From positions 1-64,000 of the forward strand of contig NZ_AONC01000045.1 in assembly GCF_000585215.1 (NCBI RefSeq): DNA of 64,000 bases, given 5' to 3'. The DNA comes from Imhoffiella purpurea (GTDB taxonomy: Bacteria > Pseudomonadota > Gammaproteobacteria > Chromatiales > Chromatiaceae). The notes below the pieces were generated by a model. That model worked only from the letters and a program-made list of their open reading frames with translations. It did no database searches and had not been told where the DNA came from. This document shows positions 26,811 to 35,591 of this stretch, one piece after another. The translations under genes and the position numbers were made by a program. How positions within the stretch are numbered: the stretch's first letter is position 1; each line of letters starts with the position of its first letter.

Positions 26811-27183
26811 GCTCTGCTCCTGATTGTTCGGGTGGTGATTGGTCGACCGCTGGGGTAGCGGGCATGGGTTGCCGGCGCGCCTCCGGGGCTTCGGCCGATC
26901 GGGTGTCGGACTCGAGCACCAGCTTCTTGCCGTGGATCAGGGCGTCGGCCAGCTTGCGCCGTGCCTCGGCCAGGGTCCGCGACAGGGTGGTGCGCGAGAT
27001 CCCCATGCGCCGGGCACACTCCTCCTGGTACAGGCCCACGAGGTCTGCGAGCCGCAGCGCCTCGATTTCGTCGGGACGCAGGGTTACCGTCTCGAGTTCG
27101 CGGCCCTGACGGCCGCATGGCTTGAAGCAAAGCTCGGTCGGGACGTACTCGATACAGCGCTGACGTCTTCTGCGGCCTGACAT
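26782..27183 (-). CDS. DUF134-family DNA-binding protein
   Basis: A 133-residue putative regulator. It begins SGRRRRQRCIEYVPTELCFKP, the DUF134 signature, and contains a sigma-70 region 4-like helix-turn-helix, LRLADLVGLYQEECARRMGISRTTLSRTLAEARRKLADAL (about residues 44-83). The last 40 residues are acidic and proline-rich. It is the first gene of the five-gene operon and probably controls it. A palindrome GCACATATGTGC 49 bp upstream is a possible binding site. The methionine at 27183 starts the domain exactly; an upstream in-frame ATG at 27276 would add unrelated sequence. Confidence 0.82.
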   Translation of the reverse strand: MSGRRRRQRCIEYVPTELCFKPCGRQGRELETVTLRPDEIEALRLADLVGLYQEECARRMGISRTTLSRTLAEARRKLADALIHGKKLVLESDTRSAEAPEARRQPMPATPAVDQSPPEQSGAEHEENRFDGE

Positions 27184-27231
27184 GCCGTCTCCCGGGGATC
27201 TCCCCTCTGGTCTTCCTGGGCGGATTAAAAT

Positions 27232-27243
27232 GCACATATGTGC
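27232..27243. promoter_or_regulatory. Perfect 12-bp palindrome upstream of the DUF134 operon
   Basis: GCACATATGTGC lies about 50 bp before the DUF134 start, next to an ATTAAAA segment. It is the only clear dyad in the region and may be the operator of this operon. No sigma-54 (GG-N10-GC) promoter was seen, unlike the orp operons of Desulfovibrio. Confidence 0.35.
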
Positions 27244-27339
27244 GTTATTGCATTGAGAATTGTCAGAGGTATTCACTCAGAGAAATGAGGGATACCCTCA
27301 TTGAGGCGAAGCGTCTCCACCTTCGGGACATCCGACTTG

Positions 27340-27486
27340 CGGAGGGCGATCGGGATTCGCGGGCTGGTTGCCGAGACGGGGATCCCGGCGCGGTACCGCC
27401 GCGCGCCCGGCGGGAAGTGCATCCTCTTCGACGCTCTGTCGAGCGGCGAGGTCGATGTCTATATGGATAGGCTGTGCTTGACGGAG
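27340..27486 (+). pseudogene. Detached fragment of an osmoprotectant-binding protein gene
   Basis: This stretch encodes IRGLVAETGIPARYRRAPGG, then KCILFDALSSGEVDVYMD. It is a close match to the segment RGLVAETGLPVRHRRALGG / TRIVFNALESGEIDAYVDY of the transporter gene at 29851, about 2.6 kb away. It has no signal peptide, start or remaining domain. It is a decayed copy of the substrate-binding domain and suggests an old duplication or rearrangement around the intervening diguanylate cyclase gene. Confidence 0.7.
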
Positions 27487-27518
27487 ACGCTCTGTGCCTG
27501 CATCGGGTGTTGTCCGTG

Positions 27519-28721
27519 CTACGCTGGGTGAATCTCGACGCGATTGCGGCCCTTTTGCTTGGCCAGATACAGCGCCCGGTCCGCATGTTGGATCAGTGTC
27601 TCAGCTCCCGGGCATGATCCTTCATCAGTCGCGACCCCGAGGCTGATCGTCACGACGCCGCCAGCGTTGCTGGGGTGAGGGATGTTCAAGGAAATCACGA
27701 TCTGTCGGAGCTCCTCGGCAAAGGTCTGCAGCTCGGATCCGCTCGTGTTCGGCAGCACCAATGCGAACTCCTCACCCCCGTAGCGGGCACAGAAATCACC
27801 GCCTCGCCCCAGTTTTCCCTGCAAGGCTTGGGCGACCTGGCGCAGACATTGATCGCCCGCCGGATGACCAAAGGTGTCGTTGTAAGCCTTGAAGTGATCG
27901 ATGTCGCAGAGAATCAGGGTGAGAGGCTGCTGCCCCCGCCGTCCGCGGCGCCATTCCTGCTCGAGGTGCCCAGTGAAATAGCGTCGGTTGCTCACCCCGG
28001 TCAGTGCATCGATATTGGCTTGTTCGCGCAGTTGGCGGTGATAGACCTCCAGCAGATGGCCCATGACGAGCAGGATCAGCAACCCGCCGAGTCCGATCGC
28101 CAGGTGGCTGACCGTTAGCTCCACGAAGGGTATCCTGGCGATATGCGGCAATGTAACGCTGATGCCCCCGCGCACGTCTCCCTTCTCATATCCCTGTTCT
28201 TTGTGACATTTCAGACAGGCATTCTCGGTGTAGAGCGGAGCCATGTAGCGATACCGCTCGCCGAAGATTTCTCCCTTTTCCGCCAGGCCCTGCTCGAACT
28301 GGCGCAGTGCCTCGGCCTCCCAGGGCGTGGGTTCGTTCTCCGGGCGGATCGGTTTCAGACTGGTGATGTGAAACTGAACCCCATTGCGATGCTGGGCGAT
28401 CCCGGCGATTTGACGGGTCATGAAGGCCGGATTGATCAGGGTGAGGCACAGGTCTTCCGAGCACCTGAGGTCGCGATTCGGCACCTTCAGATAGGGATTG
28501 GGCTGTGTGTCTGGAGTCACCCGTGCATAGACTCCCTCATGGCGAGCATTCCAGCTTCTGGTGATGAGGATCTGCTCGAAGAAGGAGCGGGCCGTTTCAA
28601 TGGCCAGTGTCTGGCGTTGCACATGGGCCTGATAGAGGTTCCAGGCAAACGACAGCCCAACCAGTGCACACCATAGCAGTGCAGCCAGGAGCAGCCTGAG
28701 ATTGAAATGCCTGTCGGTCAT
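27519..28721 (-). CDS. Diguanylate cyclase with periplasmic haem-c sensor domain
   Basis: A 400-residue membrane protein: helix at residues 9-28, a periplasmic DUF3365/Tll0287-like domain with a haem-c site CLKCH at 169-173, a second helix around 195-215, then a GGDEF domain. The active site is GGEEF from residue 315, with RGGD five residues before it forming an inhibitory I-site. The haem suggests sensing of redox state or a diatomic gas, coupled to c-di-GMP synthesis. The methionine at 28721 begins just before the first helix; an ATG much further upstream lacks support. Confidence 0.88.
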   Translation of the reverse strand: MTDRHFNLRLLLAALLWCALVGLSFAWNLYQAHVQRQTLAIETARSFFEQILITRSWNARHEGVYARVTPDTQPNPYLKVPNRDLRCSEDLCLTLINPAFMTRQIAGIAQHRNGVQFHITSLKPIRPENEPTPWEAEALRQFEQGLAEKGEIFGERYRYMAPLYTENACLKCHKEQGYEKGDVRGGISVTLPHIARIPFVELTVSHLAIGLGGLLILLVMGHLLEVYHRQLREQANIDALTGVSNRRYFTGHLEQEWRRGRRGQQPLTLILCDIDHFKAYNDTFGHPAGDQCLRQVAQALQGKLGRGGDFCARYGGEEFALVLPNTSGSELQTFAEELRQIVISLNIPHPSNAGGVVTISLGVATDEGSCPGAETLIQHADRALYLAKQKGRNRVEIHPA

Positions 28722-29104
28722 GCGGAAACTGAAAAAGGTCTGCCGATACGTGAATGGGCTGGAGTCTATTCCAGGAAGATACCGACAGGGATAGCAAGAA
28801 TTCAATGCAGGATCTGTGAGGACCGTGTTCAGATCCACCTCAAGCATCCCTCGGAAGTGTCCGCCAGGCGAGATCGGATAGGGTGCCGGACGGAGACGAT
28901 CGGGCACTCATGACCCTCTTGATCTCGGGCTGGCCGAGGCCGTGGCAAGACAGGCATCAGCCTGGACCGGCCGCATCGATGAATGGATTCGCCAACGGAC
29001 TCTGGATCTGATTTCACGAGCACTCTCGATGGGTGTCGGCTAACCAGGATCTCTTTTTGGAACCCTCCGTCTCTTCGCACCCTTAGTGCCTGTGCGGTTC
29101 AATC
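28722..29104. other. Intergenic region between diguanylate cyclase and ABC transporter genes
   Basis: 383 bp between divergent genes. It must hold promoters for both, but no clear box, repeat or gene was seen. Confidence 0.4.
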
Positions 29105-29854
29105 ATGTTCGAAATCGACCGGATCACCAAGCGCTACGGCTCCTCGCTGGCCCTCGACGGCATTCGGCTGAGGATCGCGCGCGGGAGCACGACGGCGCTG
29201 ATCGGACCCTCCGGTTGCGGCAAATCGACCCTGCTGCGGATCCTGATCGGTCTGATCGAGCCGGATGTGGGCCATGTCCGTTTCGATGGGCAGATGCTTG
29301 AGCGGACGCGGATCCGTGCCCAGCGGCAACGGATGGGCTACGTCATCCAGCAGGGCGGTCTCTTTCCGCATCTGACGGCGCGCGAGAACGTCGTCCTAAT
29401 GGCCCGTTTCCTCAAATGGAGTTCCGATCGCATCGAGTCGCGTCTGAGCGAACTGATGGAGCTGACGCATTTCCCCCGTGCGGGGCTGGACCGCTATCTC
29501 ACCGAGCTGTCCGGCGGACAGAATCAGCGCGTGGGACTCATGCGGGCCCTGATGCTGGACCCGGAGGTGCTCTTGCTCGACGAACCCCTTGGTGCCTTGG
29601 ATCCCATGATTCGCTACGAGCTGCAGGAGGAGTTGAAGCAGATCTTCGCCACCCTGGACAAGACGGTCGTTCTGGTGACCCATGATCTGGCCGAGGCGGC
29701 CTTCCTCGGCGAGACCATCGTTCTGATGCGCGCGGGCCGGATCGTTCAGAGCGGCAGCCTCGACGGGATGATCCGCACGCCGGCCGATCCCTTCGTCGAG
29801 CGGTTCGTGCGCGCCCAGCGCAGCCATCTGACCGCACTCGGCGCCGAGGCATGA
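29105..29854 (+). CDS. ABC transporter ATPase, osmoprotectant (OpuCA-like) type
   Basis: A 249-residue cytoplasmic ATPase. Walker A GPSGCGKST begins at about residue 35. The signature LSGGQNQR is at about 139, Walker B LLLDEPLGALD at 158, and the H-loop in VLVTHDLAEAAFLGE near 195. The ELQEELKQI segment after Walker B is typical of OpuCA/ProV-type ATPases for quaternary amines such as glycine betaine. It has no CBS domains. Its last codons overlap the next gene (ATGA at 29851-29854). Because that partner is frameshifted, this ATPase may have no working permease here. Confidence 0.85.
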   Translation: MFEIDRITKRYGSSLALDGIRLRIARGSTTALIGPSGCGKSTLLRILIGLIEPDVGHVRFDGQMLERTRIRAQRQRMGYVIQQGGLFPHLTARENVVLMARFLKWSSDRIESRLSELMELTHFPRAGLDRYLTELSGGQNQRVGLMRALMLDPEVLLLDEPLGALDPMIRYELQEELKQIFATLDKTVVLVTHDLAEAAFLGETIVLMRAGRIVQSGSLDGMIRTPADPFVERFVRAQRSHLTALGAEA

Positions 29855-31345
29855 GCACGCTTCCGTCCGGCTCGCGTTGGCTGCTGCTCTTCCCCTTGGT
29901 GCTGGGACTGCTCGCGGGCTGCGGCCGGCCGGACGGCGAGATCCGCATCGGCAGCAAGAAGTTCACCGAGGGGATCATTCTCGGCGAGGTGCTGCGCGGC
30001 CTGGTCGCCGAGACCGGGCTCCCGGTGCGCCACCGCCGCGCGCTCGGCGGGACTCGGATCGTCTTCAATGCCCTGGAGAGCGGCGAGATCGACGCCTATG
30101 TCGACTATACGGGCACCTTGCTCCATGAGGTCTTGGCAGAGGACAAGGCCGCGCAGGGGCGAACGCTGAGCGAGCGGCTCGCCGAGCGGGGCATCCGTCT
30201 CGCCGGCTCGATCGGATTCCAGAACAACTATGCGCTCGGCATGCCCGAGGCGCGGGCCGAGGCCCTGGGGATCGAGCGCATCTCGGATCTGCGCGACCAT
30301 CCCGAACTCCGATTCCGTTTCGGCAACGAGTTCATGGACCGTGCCGACGGCTGGGCGGGGCTCCGATCCTTCTACGGACTGCCGCAGCGCGACGTGCGCG
30401 CTCGCCAGCGGCGAGGCCGATCTGACCGATCTCTACACCACGGACGCCGAGATCGCCTATTACCATCTGCGGCCGCTGCGCGACGATCGCGACTGGTTCG
30501 CCCGATACGATGCGGTGCTGCTCTACCGGGCCGATCTGGCGCGGCGGGCGCCAAAGGCCGTGGCCGCGCTCGAACGCGTCCTGGGCCTGATCGACGCGAG
30601 GCGCATGATCGCGATGAACGCCGCCGTCCAGATCGAGGGACGCTCCGAGTCGCAGGTTGCCGGCGAGCTGCTGCGCGAGCGGCTGGGCATCCTCGACGCG
30701 ACCGAGACCAAAGGTCTCCTGGCGCGCCTGGTCCAGCGCACGCTGGAGCACCTCACCCTGTTCGGCGTCTCGCTCCTCGCCGCCGTGCTGGCCGCCGTTC
30801 CGCTCGGGCTGCTCGCCGCGCACCGGCCGCGACTGGGACAGCTCGTCCTCGCCGGCGTCGGCATCGCCCAGACCATCCCGGCGCTGGCCCTGCTGGTCCT
30901 CATGATCCCCTTCTTCGGGATCGGGGCGGGACCGGCCTTGGTGGCGCTCTTCCTCTACAGCCTGCTGCCGATCGTGCGCAACACCCACGCCGGCATCCGC
31001 GGCATCCCGGCCGCCACCATCGAGTCCGCCGAGGCGCTGGGGCTGCCCGCCGGCGCGCGTCTGCGGTTGATTGAGCTACCCTTGGCGTTGCCGACCATCC
31101 TGGCCGGCATCAAGACGGCGGCCGTCATCAACGTCGGCGCCGCCACCCTCGGCGCCCTGATCGGCGCCGGAGGCTATGGGCAGCCGATCCTCACCGGCAT
31201 CCGGCTCGACGACATGGGCCTGATTTTGGAGGGCGCGATTCCGGCCGCCGTCCTGGCGGTGACGGTTCAATGGCTGTTCGAGCGGGCCGAACGCGCTGCA
31301 CTGCCGCGCGGTATTCGGGGGCGCGGCCGGAAAGGCATCGGTTGA
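29851..31345 (+). pseudogene. Fused substrate-binding/permease protein of an osmoprotectant ABC transporter, frameshifted
   Basis: The first frame encodes a lipoprotein signal (LLAGC lipobox) and an OpuBC-like binding domain (GSKKFTEGIILGEVL) up to DVR near 30402. The second frame, one base off, continues with ALASGEADLTDLYTTDAEI and then a complete permease domain to 31345 (ALLVLMIPFFGIGAGPALVAL, NTHAGIRGIPAATIESAEALGL). About ten residues usual at the joint are missing, so the cause looks like a short deletion near 30395-30410 between GTGCG/GCGCG runs rather than a single-base error. Intact relatives are single fused proteins of about 510 residues. A sequencing error cannot be excluded. Confidence 0.8.
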
Positions 31346-31454
31346 GTGTTGGTTGATCGGTCGATCTGGGGGATTCTGGCGTGTGCGGACCAACGCACCA
31401 ATCCCGATCCATCGGGTCTATCTCCATATTCGATTCCTATCCGAAACCCAACCG

Positions 31455-32612
31455 ATGCGCACCTTCGCCTGCCAATCCTGCGGTCAGCCGATCTATTTCA
31501 CGAACCACACCTGCATCCATTGCGGCGCGGTCCTTGGGTTCATTCCGGACGAGCTGCGTCTGGCCGCCTTGCAGGAGCAGCCCGACGGGACCTGGACGCC
31601 GATTCCACCCACTGACAAGCTGCGCCGTCCGAGCCGGTTCAGCCTCCGTCCAGAGACGCCAGACGCCAAGTTCACGAGCGACCGGCGGTATCGCAAGTGC
31701 GCCAATTACGCCCAGCACAACGTCTGCAACTGGCTGGTCCCGGCCGATGCTGCCGACAGCCTTTGCTCCGTGTGTCGCACGAACCGGACGATCCCCAATC
31801 TCGACCGTCCGGGCAATCTGGAGAAGTGGTACCGAATCGAGCGCGGAAAGCGGCGCCTCGCCTATGGCCTGATCCGGCTCGGACTGCCGATGAGAGCCCG
31901 GACCGAGGACCCGGAGCAGGGCATCCTCTTCGACTTTCCCTCCAGCCAGGATGCGCCGCCGGGCCAGGCTGTCATGACCGGTCATGCCGACGGCGTCATC
32001 ACCATCGACATCGACGAGGCGGACTCGGCCAATCGAGAGCGGATTCGGGTGGATATGAACGAAACCTACCGCACCCTGGTGGGCCACTTTCGCCATGAGA
32101 TCGGCCATTATTACTGGGATCTGCTCATCCGGGACGGTGGACGTCTGGATGGCTTCCGCTCACGCTTCGGCGACGAGCGACGGAATTACCAGCAGGCCCT
32201 CGACGACCATTATCGCGACGGACCGCCCGCCGACTGGCAGGACCACTTCATCACCCCCTACGCCAGCAGCCATCCCTGGGAGGACTGGGCCGAGACCTGG
32301 GCCCACTACATGCACATCACCGACACCATGGAGACAGCGGCCCATTACGGGCTCGAGGTGGAACGCCGCCTGCCGGACGGGAGCGTGCAGCGTGCGGACC
32401 CGGAATTCGACCCTTACGACATCGCGGACTTCCAGCGGATCATCGACAACTGGGTGCCGCTCACCTCGGCGATCAACAGCCTCAACCAGAGCATGGGTCA
32501 GCAGGATCTCTATCCCTTCGTGCTACCCCAGCCGGCGATCGAGAAGATGGAGTACGTGCATCGGATCATCCGGGAGGCGTCTGGCCGCCGGTCATCGGAA
32601 CATCCCCTTTGA
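31455..32612 (+). CDS. Putative zinc-binding metallopeptidase with N-terminal zinc ribbon
   Basis: A 385-residue cytoplasmic protein of the putative zinc-binding metallopeptidase family (peptidase Mx type). The N-terminus has a zinc-ribbon-like CQSCGQ...CIHCG within the first 25 residues, and a second cysteine group (CANYAQHNVCNW and CSVCR) lies near residues 78-108. The catalytic motif is HEIGH at about residue 216 (FRHEIGHYYW), with a downstream conserved WEDWAETWAHYMHI as the likely third-ligand region. No signal peptide is present. The substrate is unknown. The methionine at 31455 begins the zinc ribbon directly. Confidence 0.8.
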   Translation: MRTFACQSCGQPIYFTNHTCIHCGAVLGFIPDELRLAALQEQPDGTWTPIPPTDKLRRPSRFSLRPETPDAKFTSDRRYRKCANYAQHNVCNWLVPADAADSLCSVCRTNRTIPNLDRPGNLEKWYRIERGKRRLAYGLIRLGLPMRARTEDPEQGILFDFPSSQDAPPGQAVMTGHADGVITIDIDEADSANRERIRVDMNETYRTLVGHFRHEIGHYYWDLLIRDGGRLDGFRSRFGDERRNYQQALDDHYRDGPPADWQDHFITPYASSHPWEDWAETWAHYMHITDTMETAAHYGLEVERRLPDGSVQRADPEFDPYDIADFQRIIDNWVPLTSAINSLNQSMGQQDLYPFVLPQPAIEKMEYVHRIIREASGRRSSEHPL

Positions 32613-32686
32613 TTCCATCCGGCCGCACCAATAGAGATAGGTCCCATGGCAACAGAAGAGACCGTCAGCATGACGGCGTCGAATCG

Positions 32687-33355
32687 ATGAAGACAAGAGA
32701 CATACGCCCGACTCCGATCGCAGGACTCCTGTTCCTGATTTTGGCGTTCTTCAGCGGAGGAGCCCCGATGGCCATCGAAGAACCGAGCTACGAGGTGACA
32801 CGCACCTACCCCATGTTCGAGCTGCGCCAATATGCGCCCTATCTGGTGGCGGAGACGGAGGTTGGGGACGACTTCGACGAGGCGGGCAATCGGGCCTTCC
32901 GCATCCTCGCCGACTACATCTTCGGCAACAACCGCTCCAAGACCAAGATGGAGATGACGGCGCCGGTCAACCAGCGTCCCGCCGAGGATCAGGGCGAAAA
33001 GATCCGCATGACGGCCCCGGTCAGCCAACAGGCGGGCGAGGGGAAGTCGGGCACCTATGTCGTCAGCTTCGTGATGCCGTCCGGGTACAGCTTGGAGACC
33101 CTGCCGACGCCGAACGATTCGCGCGTGAATCTGCGCGAGGAGCCGGCCAAGCTCATGGCCGTGCGCCGCTACTCCGGGCGCTGGACCCGCAAAAACTACG
33201 AAGAGAACCTCGGCGTCCTTCGCTTGGCCATCCGGGAGGCCGGTTTGGAAACGACCGGCGAACCCGTCTATGCCCGCTACAACCCGCCCTTCACCCCCTG
33301 GTTCATGAGGCGCAATGAGGTGATGTTGGAGATCGATCCCGAAGTCCGGCCCTGA
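32687..33355 (+). CDS. SOUL-family haem-binding protein, secreted
   Basis: A 222-residue protein with an N-terminal hydrophobic signal (residues 10-25) and one SOUL/HEBP domain. Typical features are YEVTRTYPMFELRQYAPYLVAETEV, AFRILADYIFGNN and the twice-occurring KMEMTAPV/RMTAPV segment followed by YVVSFVMPSGYSLETLP. SOUL proteins bind haem or other tetrapyrroles; the role in bacteria is uncertain. The ATG at 32687 starts the signal; upstream in-frame codons add charged residues that would spoil it. The gene follows the metallopeptidase gene by 74 bp. Confidence 0.88.
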   Translation: MKTRDIRPTPIAGLLFLILAFFSGGAPMAIEEPSYEVTRTYPMFELRQYAPYLVAETEVGDDFDEAGNRAFRILADYIFGNNRSKTKMEMTAPVNQRPAEDQGEKIRMTAPVSQQAGEGKSGTYVVSFVMPSGYSLETLPTPNDSRVNLREEPAKLMAVRRYSGRWTRKNYEENLGVLRLAIREAGLETTGEPVYARYNPPFTPWFMRRNEVMLEIDPEVRP

Positions 33356-33389
33356 GCCAGAGGTGGTGGTTGCCGAGCGATCGCTCGGG

Positions 33390-34472
33390 TCAGGATCGCC
33401 AAGGCGAGTCCGATCCGGGTAGGTTTCCAGCCAGTCGCTCGGGCTCGACGGGTCTGGCATCCGCATTGCCTCGGTCGGTGCCGGGCGATCTGTGAGGCAG
33501 CGGCGTGGGTCTGACGCTCATGGTGTCCAGGCAGTATCCCAGCCGCCGGCCCTGGGCATCGGTGCGCTTGAGGTCGAAGCTGAAGCGGTGGGTCTCCGGA
33601 TGATAGCCATCCGGAGCCACCCGGGCGAGGGCGGTCAGAAAATCGGAGAAGCTGGTCCAGTGAAAGGGAACCCCCTTGCGGCTGGCCTTGTGCTGGAGTG
33701 CGTGGTAGCGGCTGTAGAGATTGCGGGTCCAGTCGCGCCCGAAGAGGGTCGATGGGATGGCGCGCCGCGTCGGACCTTCGTCCTCGACGAAGAACCCCGT
33801 GTTCTGCACGATGCGCGAGTGCATCAGATCCTCGTGACCCACATAGGCATGGTGACCGCCGTTGATCGGGGTGTGGCCGTTGGTCAGATGCTCGTGAAGC
33901 GCGTCGCGCAGCCTGGCGATGCTGGCCGCGATCTGCGGGTCGAACTGCTCGCCCGCGTGTCGCTGGACCTCGGCGATGGACTCGTCGATCGTCAGCGCCC
34001 TGCGGTAGGGACGGTTCGAGGTCATGGCGTCGAAGGCGTCGGCCACGGCGATGATCCGGGACCCCAGCGGAATGGCCTCGCCGGCGAGCCGCTCCGGATA
34101 CCCCTCTCCGTCGAACCGCTCGTGATGGTGGAGTACGATGGTCGCGACCTCGTGGAAGGTCGGAAGCCGGCTGAGGATGTTGAAACCGATGCTCGGATGG
34201 CGCTGGATCTCGAGCATCTCGTCGCGGTTGAGCCGTCCCGCCTTGTTGAGCACCTGATCCGCGATGCCGATCTTGCCGATGTCGTGCAGCTGGGCGGCGA
34301 CATGGGTCTGCTGCTGGATCTCGCACGCCAGACCCAGTTCGCGGGCCATCATCTCGGAGAGCAGAGCGACTCGGAACGAGTGCTCGTAGGTATAGGGGTC
34401 GCGTGCGTCCAGCGTCGTCAGGACGACGTCTATGACCTCATGCAAGCGTACGCGTTCGGGAATCGCCGTCAT
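33390..34472 (-). CDS. HD-GYP-domain c-di-GMP phosphodiesterase
   Basis: A 360-residue cytoplasmic protein with an N-terminal HD-GYP domain. H31 in HSFRVALL, HD at 63-64 (HDIGKIG) and HHERFDGEGYP at 116-126 contain the metal-binding and GYP signatures. Such enzymes hydrolyse c-di-GMP. The C-terminal 150 residues (from about 210) match nothing recognised. No sensor or receiver domain is attached. Its start overlaps the remains of a GGDEF gene just upstream, so the two may once have formed one regulatory unit. The methionine at 34472 leads straight into the domain. Confidence 0.88.
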   Translation of the reverse strand: MTAIPERVRLHEVIDVVLTTLDARDPYTYEHSFRVALLSEMMARELGLACEIQQQTHVAAQLHDIGKIGIADQVLNKAGRLNRDEMLEIQRHPSIGFNILSRLPTFHEVATIVLHHHERFDGEGYPERLAGEAIPLGSRIIAVADAFDAMTSNRPYRRALTIDESIAEVQRHAGEQFDPQIAASIARLRDALHEHLTNGHTPINGGHHAYVGHEDLMHSRIVQNTGFFVEDEGPTRRAIPSTLFGRDWTRNLYSRYHALQHKASRKGVPFHWTSFSDFLTALARVAPDGYHPETHRFSFDLKRTDAQGRRLGYCLDTMSVRPTPLPHRSPGTDRGNADARPVEPERLAGNLPGSDSPWRS

Positions 34473-34936
34473 CGACTGCTGTATCGGTGTTCTGGTGTGG
34501 ATAGGTGGGCGGCCGGTTCGAGACTCTGAGTTCGAGCCGGCGCTCGCGATAGTCCTTGGCCAGTTCGTGCCAGGCCATGATGCCGTCGCGTCCGTTGCTC
34601 TTGACCCAATAGAGCGCATCGTCGGCGCGTTTGACGATGTCCTCGGCCGTATCGGGATGGGCTAGTAACGCGGGCGGTTGCTGCTCGATCACGTAGTAGC
34701 CGATGCTGACCGTGATCTTGACCAGGGTGTCTCAGGATATGGTCGAGGCCGGTGACCGCCGTCAGTAGACAGAAAATCATCAGAATGCCCGGGTCTGCCT
34801 CTCGCAGCAGAGGGTCGAAAATCGCCAGGCTGATGCCCAGAACCGCCATGTTCGCTAGCATGAGCCGCGCGCCAATCTTGATCTGCACGCGATAGACCCG
34901 TTCACCAAATATCGACAACGGGGCGCATTCTATCAT
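34438..34936 (-). pseudogene. Decayed diguanylate cyclase gene, GGDEF core lost
   Basis: The start (MIECAPLSIFGERVYRVQI) and a membrane pair (ANMAVLGISLAIFDPLL and GILMIFCLLTAVTGL) are followed in another frame by the C-terminal end of a GGDEF domain (VSIGYYVIEQQPP, then DTAEDIVKRADDALYWVKSNGRDGI). The segment with the GGDEF motif is missing and the reading frame shifts near 34740, so no active cyclase can be made. Its end overlaps the HD-GYP start at 34472. The tail may still be translated and couple translation of the HD-GYP gene. Confidence 0.75.
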
Positions 34937-34966
34937 GCCATCCTTTAATTGTATTGATAATTATTA

Positions 34967-35587
34967 CTATTTAAGGTCGAGGCGTTTCTGTCCATTTCGA
35001 TCGCGCAGCGACTCGGAGCAGTCGGCGACGCATCCGATGAGGGATTCGGCGAAGCGCCGCTCCTGTTGGCTGCCCGAGCCTTCGGTACTCAAATAGACCT
35101 CCAGACCCACGTAGATCGGATTGGGGCGGTTCCAGACGGCCTCTGGGATTTCGGGACGCGCCACCAGATGGGAGATCCTGGACGCGGTCCGGGTGTCCGA
35201 GACCAGGCTGATGCACCGCACCTGAGCGTCGAGATCCGAGGCATGCTCGGCCACGCTGTCGAGCAGCCGATGATCGGCACAGAGGACGTCGCCACAGTAT
35301 CCGGCCTGATTGATTCCGCAGTGGAGGTCGACGAGCAGACGATGGTGTGACGCGACATGATCCAGGAGCTGAAGATAGAGATCCTGGTGACGTTGGCGGA
35401 AGAGGGCGACCTGATCCGGTCTCGGGTGCTCGCCCGAGAGACCCTGAGGGATGCGCAGCAGGTCGAAGCGCGTGCCGTCCAGCCGTGCCGCCACCTGATC
35501 GCCGAAGGCGAGCTCGTCGCGATGGGCGCCGATGACGACCAGAACCTCCGGGCGCGGCGCAGAATCGGGGCGTCTCAGCGAGAACAT
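34967..35587 (-). CDS. Hypothetical protein, possible M14/AstE-like zinc hydrolase
   Basis: A 206-residue protein, last gene of a tight four-gene run. It has GAHRDELAFG near residue 20 and LLVDLHCGINQAG near 87. These resemble the zinc-binding GxHGNE and DLH segments of aspartoacylase/succinylglutamate desuccinylase and carboxypeptidase M14 folds, but the protein is shorter and the match is by eye only. No signal peptide is seen. It starts only 4 bp after the DUF4857 gene stop, suggesting co-transcription with the ABC genes. Confidence 0.45.
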   Translation of the reverse strand: MFSLRRPDSAPRPEVLVVIGAHRDELAFGDQVAARLDGTRFDLLRIPQGLSGEHPRPDQVALFRQRHQDLYLQLLDHVASHHRLLVDLHCGINQAGYCGDVLCADHRLLDSVAEHASDLDAQVRCISLVSDTRTASRISHLVARPEIPEAVWNRPNPIYVGLEVYLSTEGSGSQQERRFAESLIGCVADCSESLRDRNGQKRLDLK

Positions 35588-35591
35588 GGTC

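Noticed and set aside
26782-27276. Sigma-54 promoter for the ORP-like operon, as in Desulfovibrio
   Set aside because: No GG-N10-GC pattern was seen upstream of the DUF134 gene.
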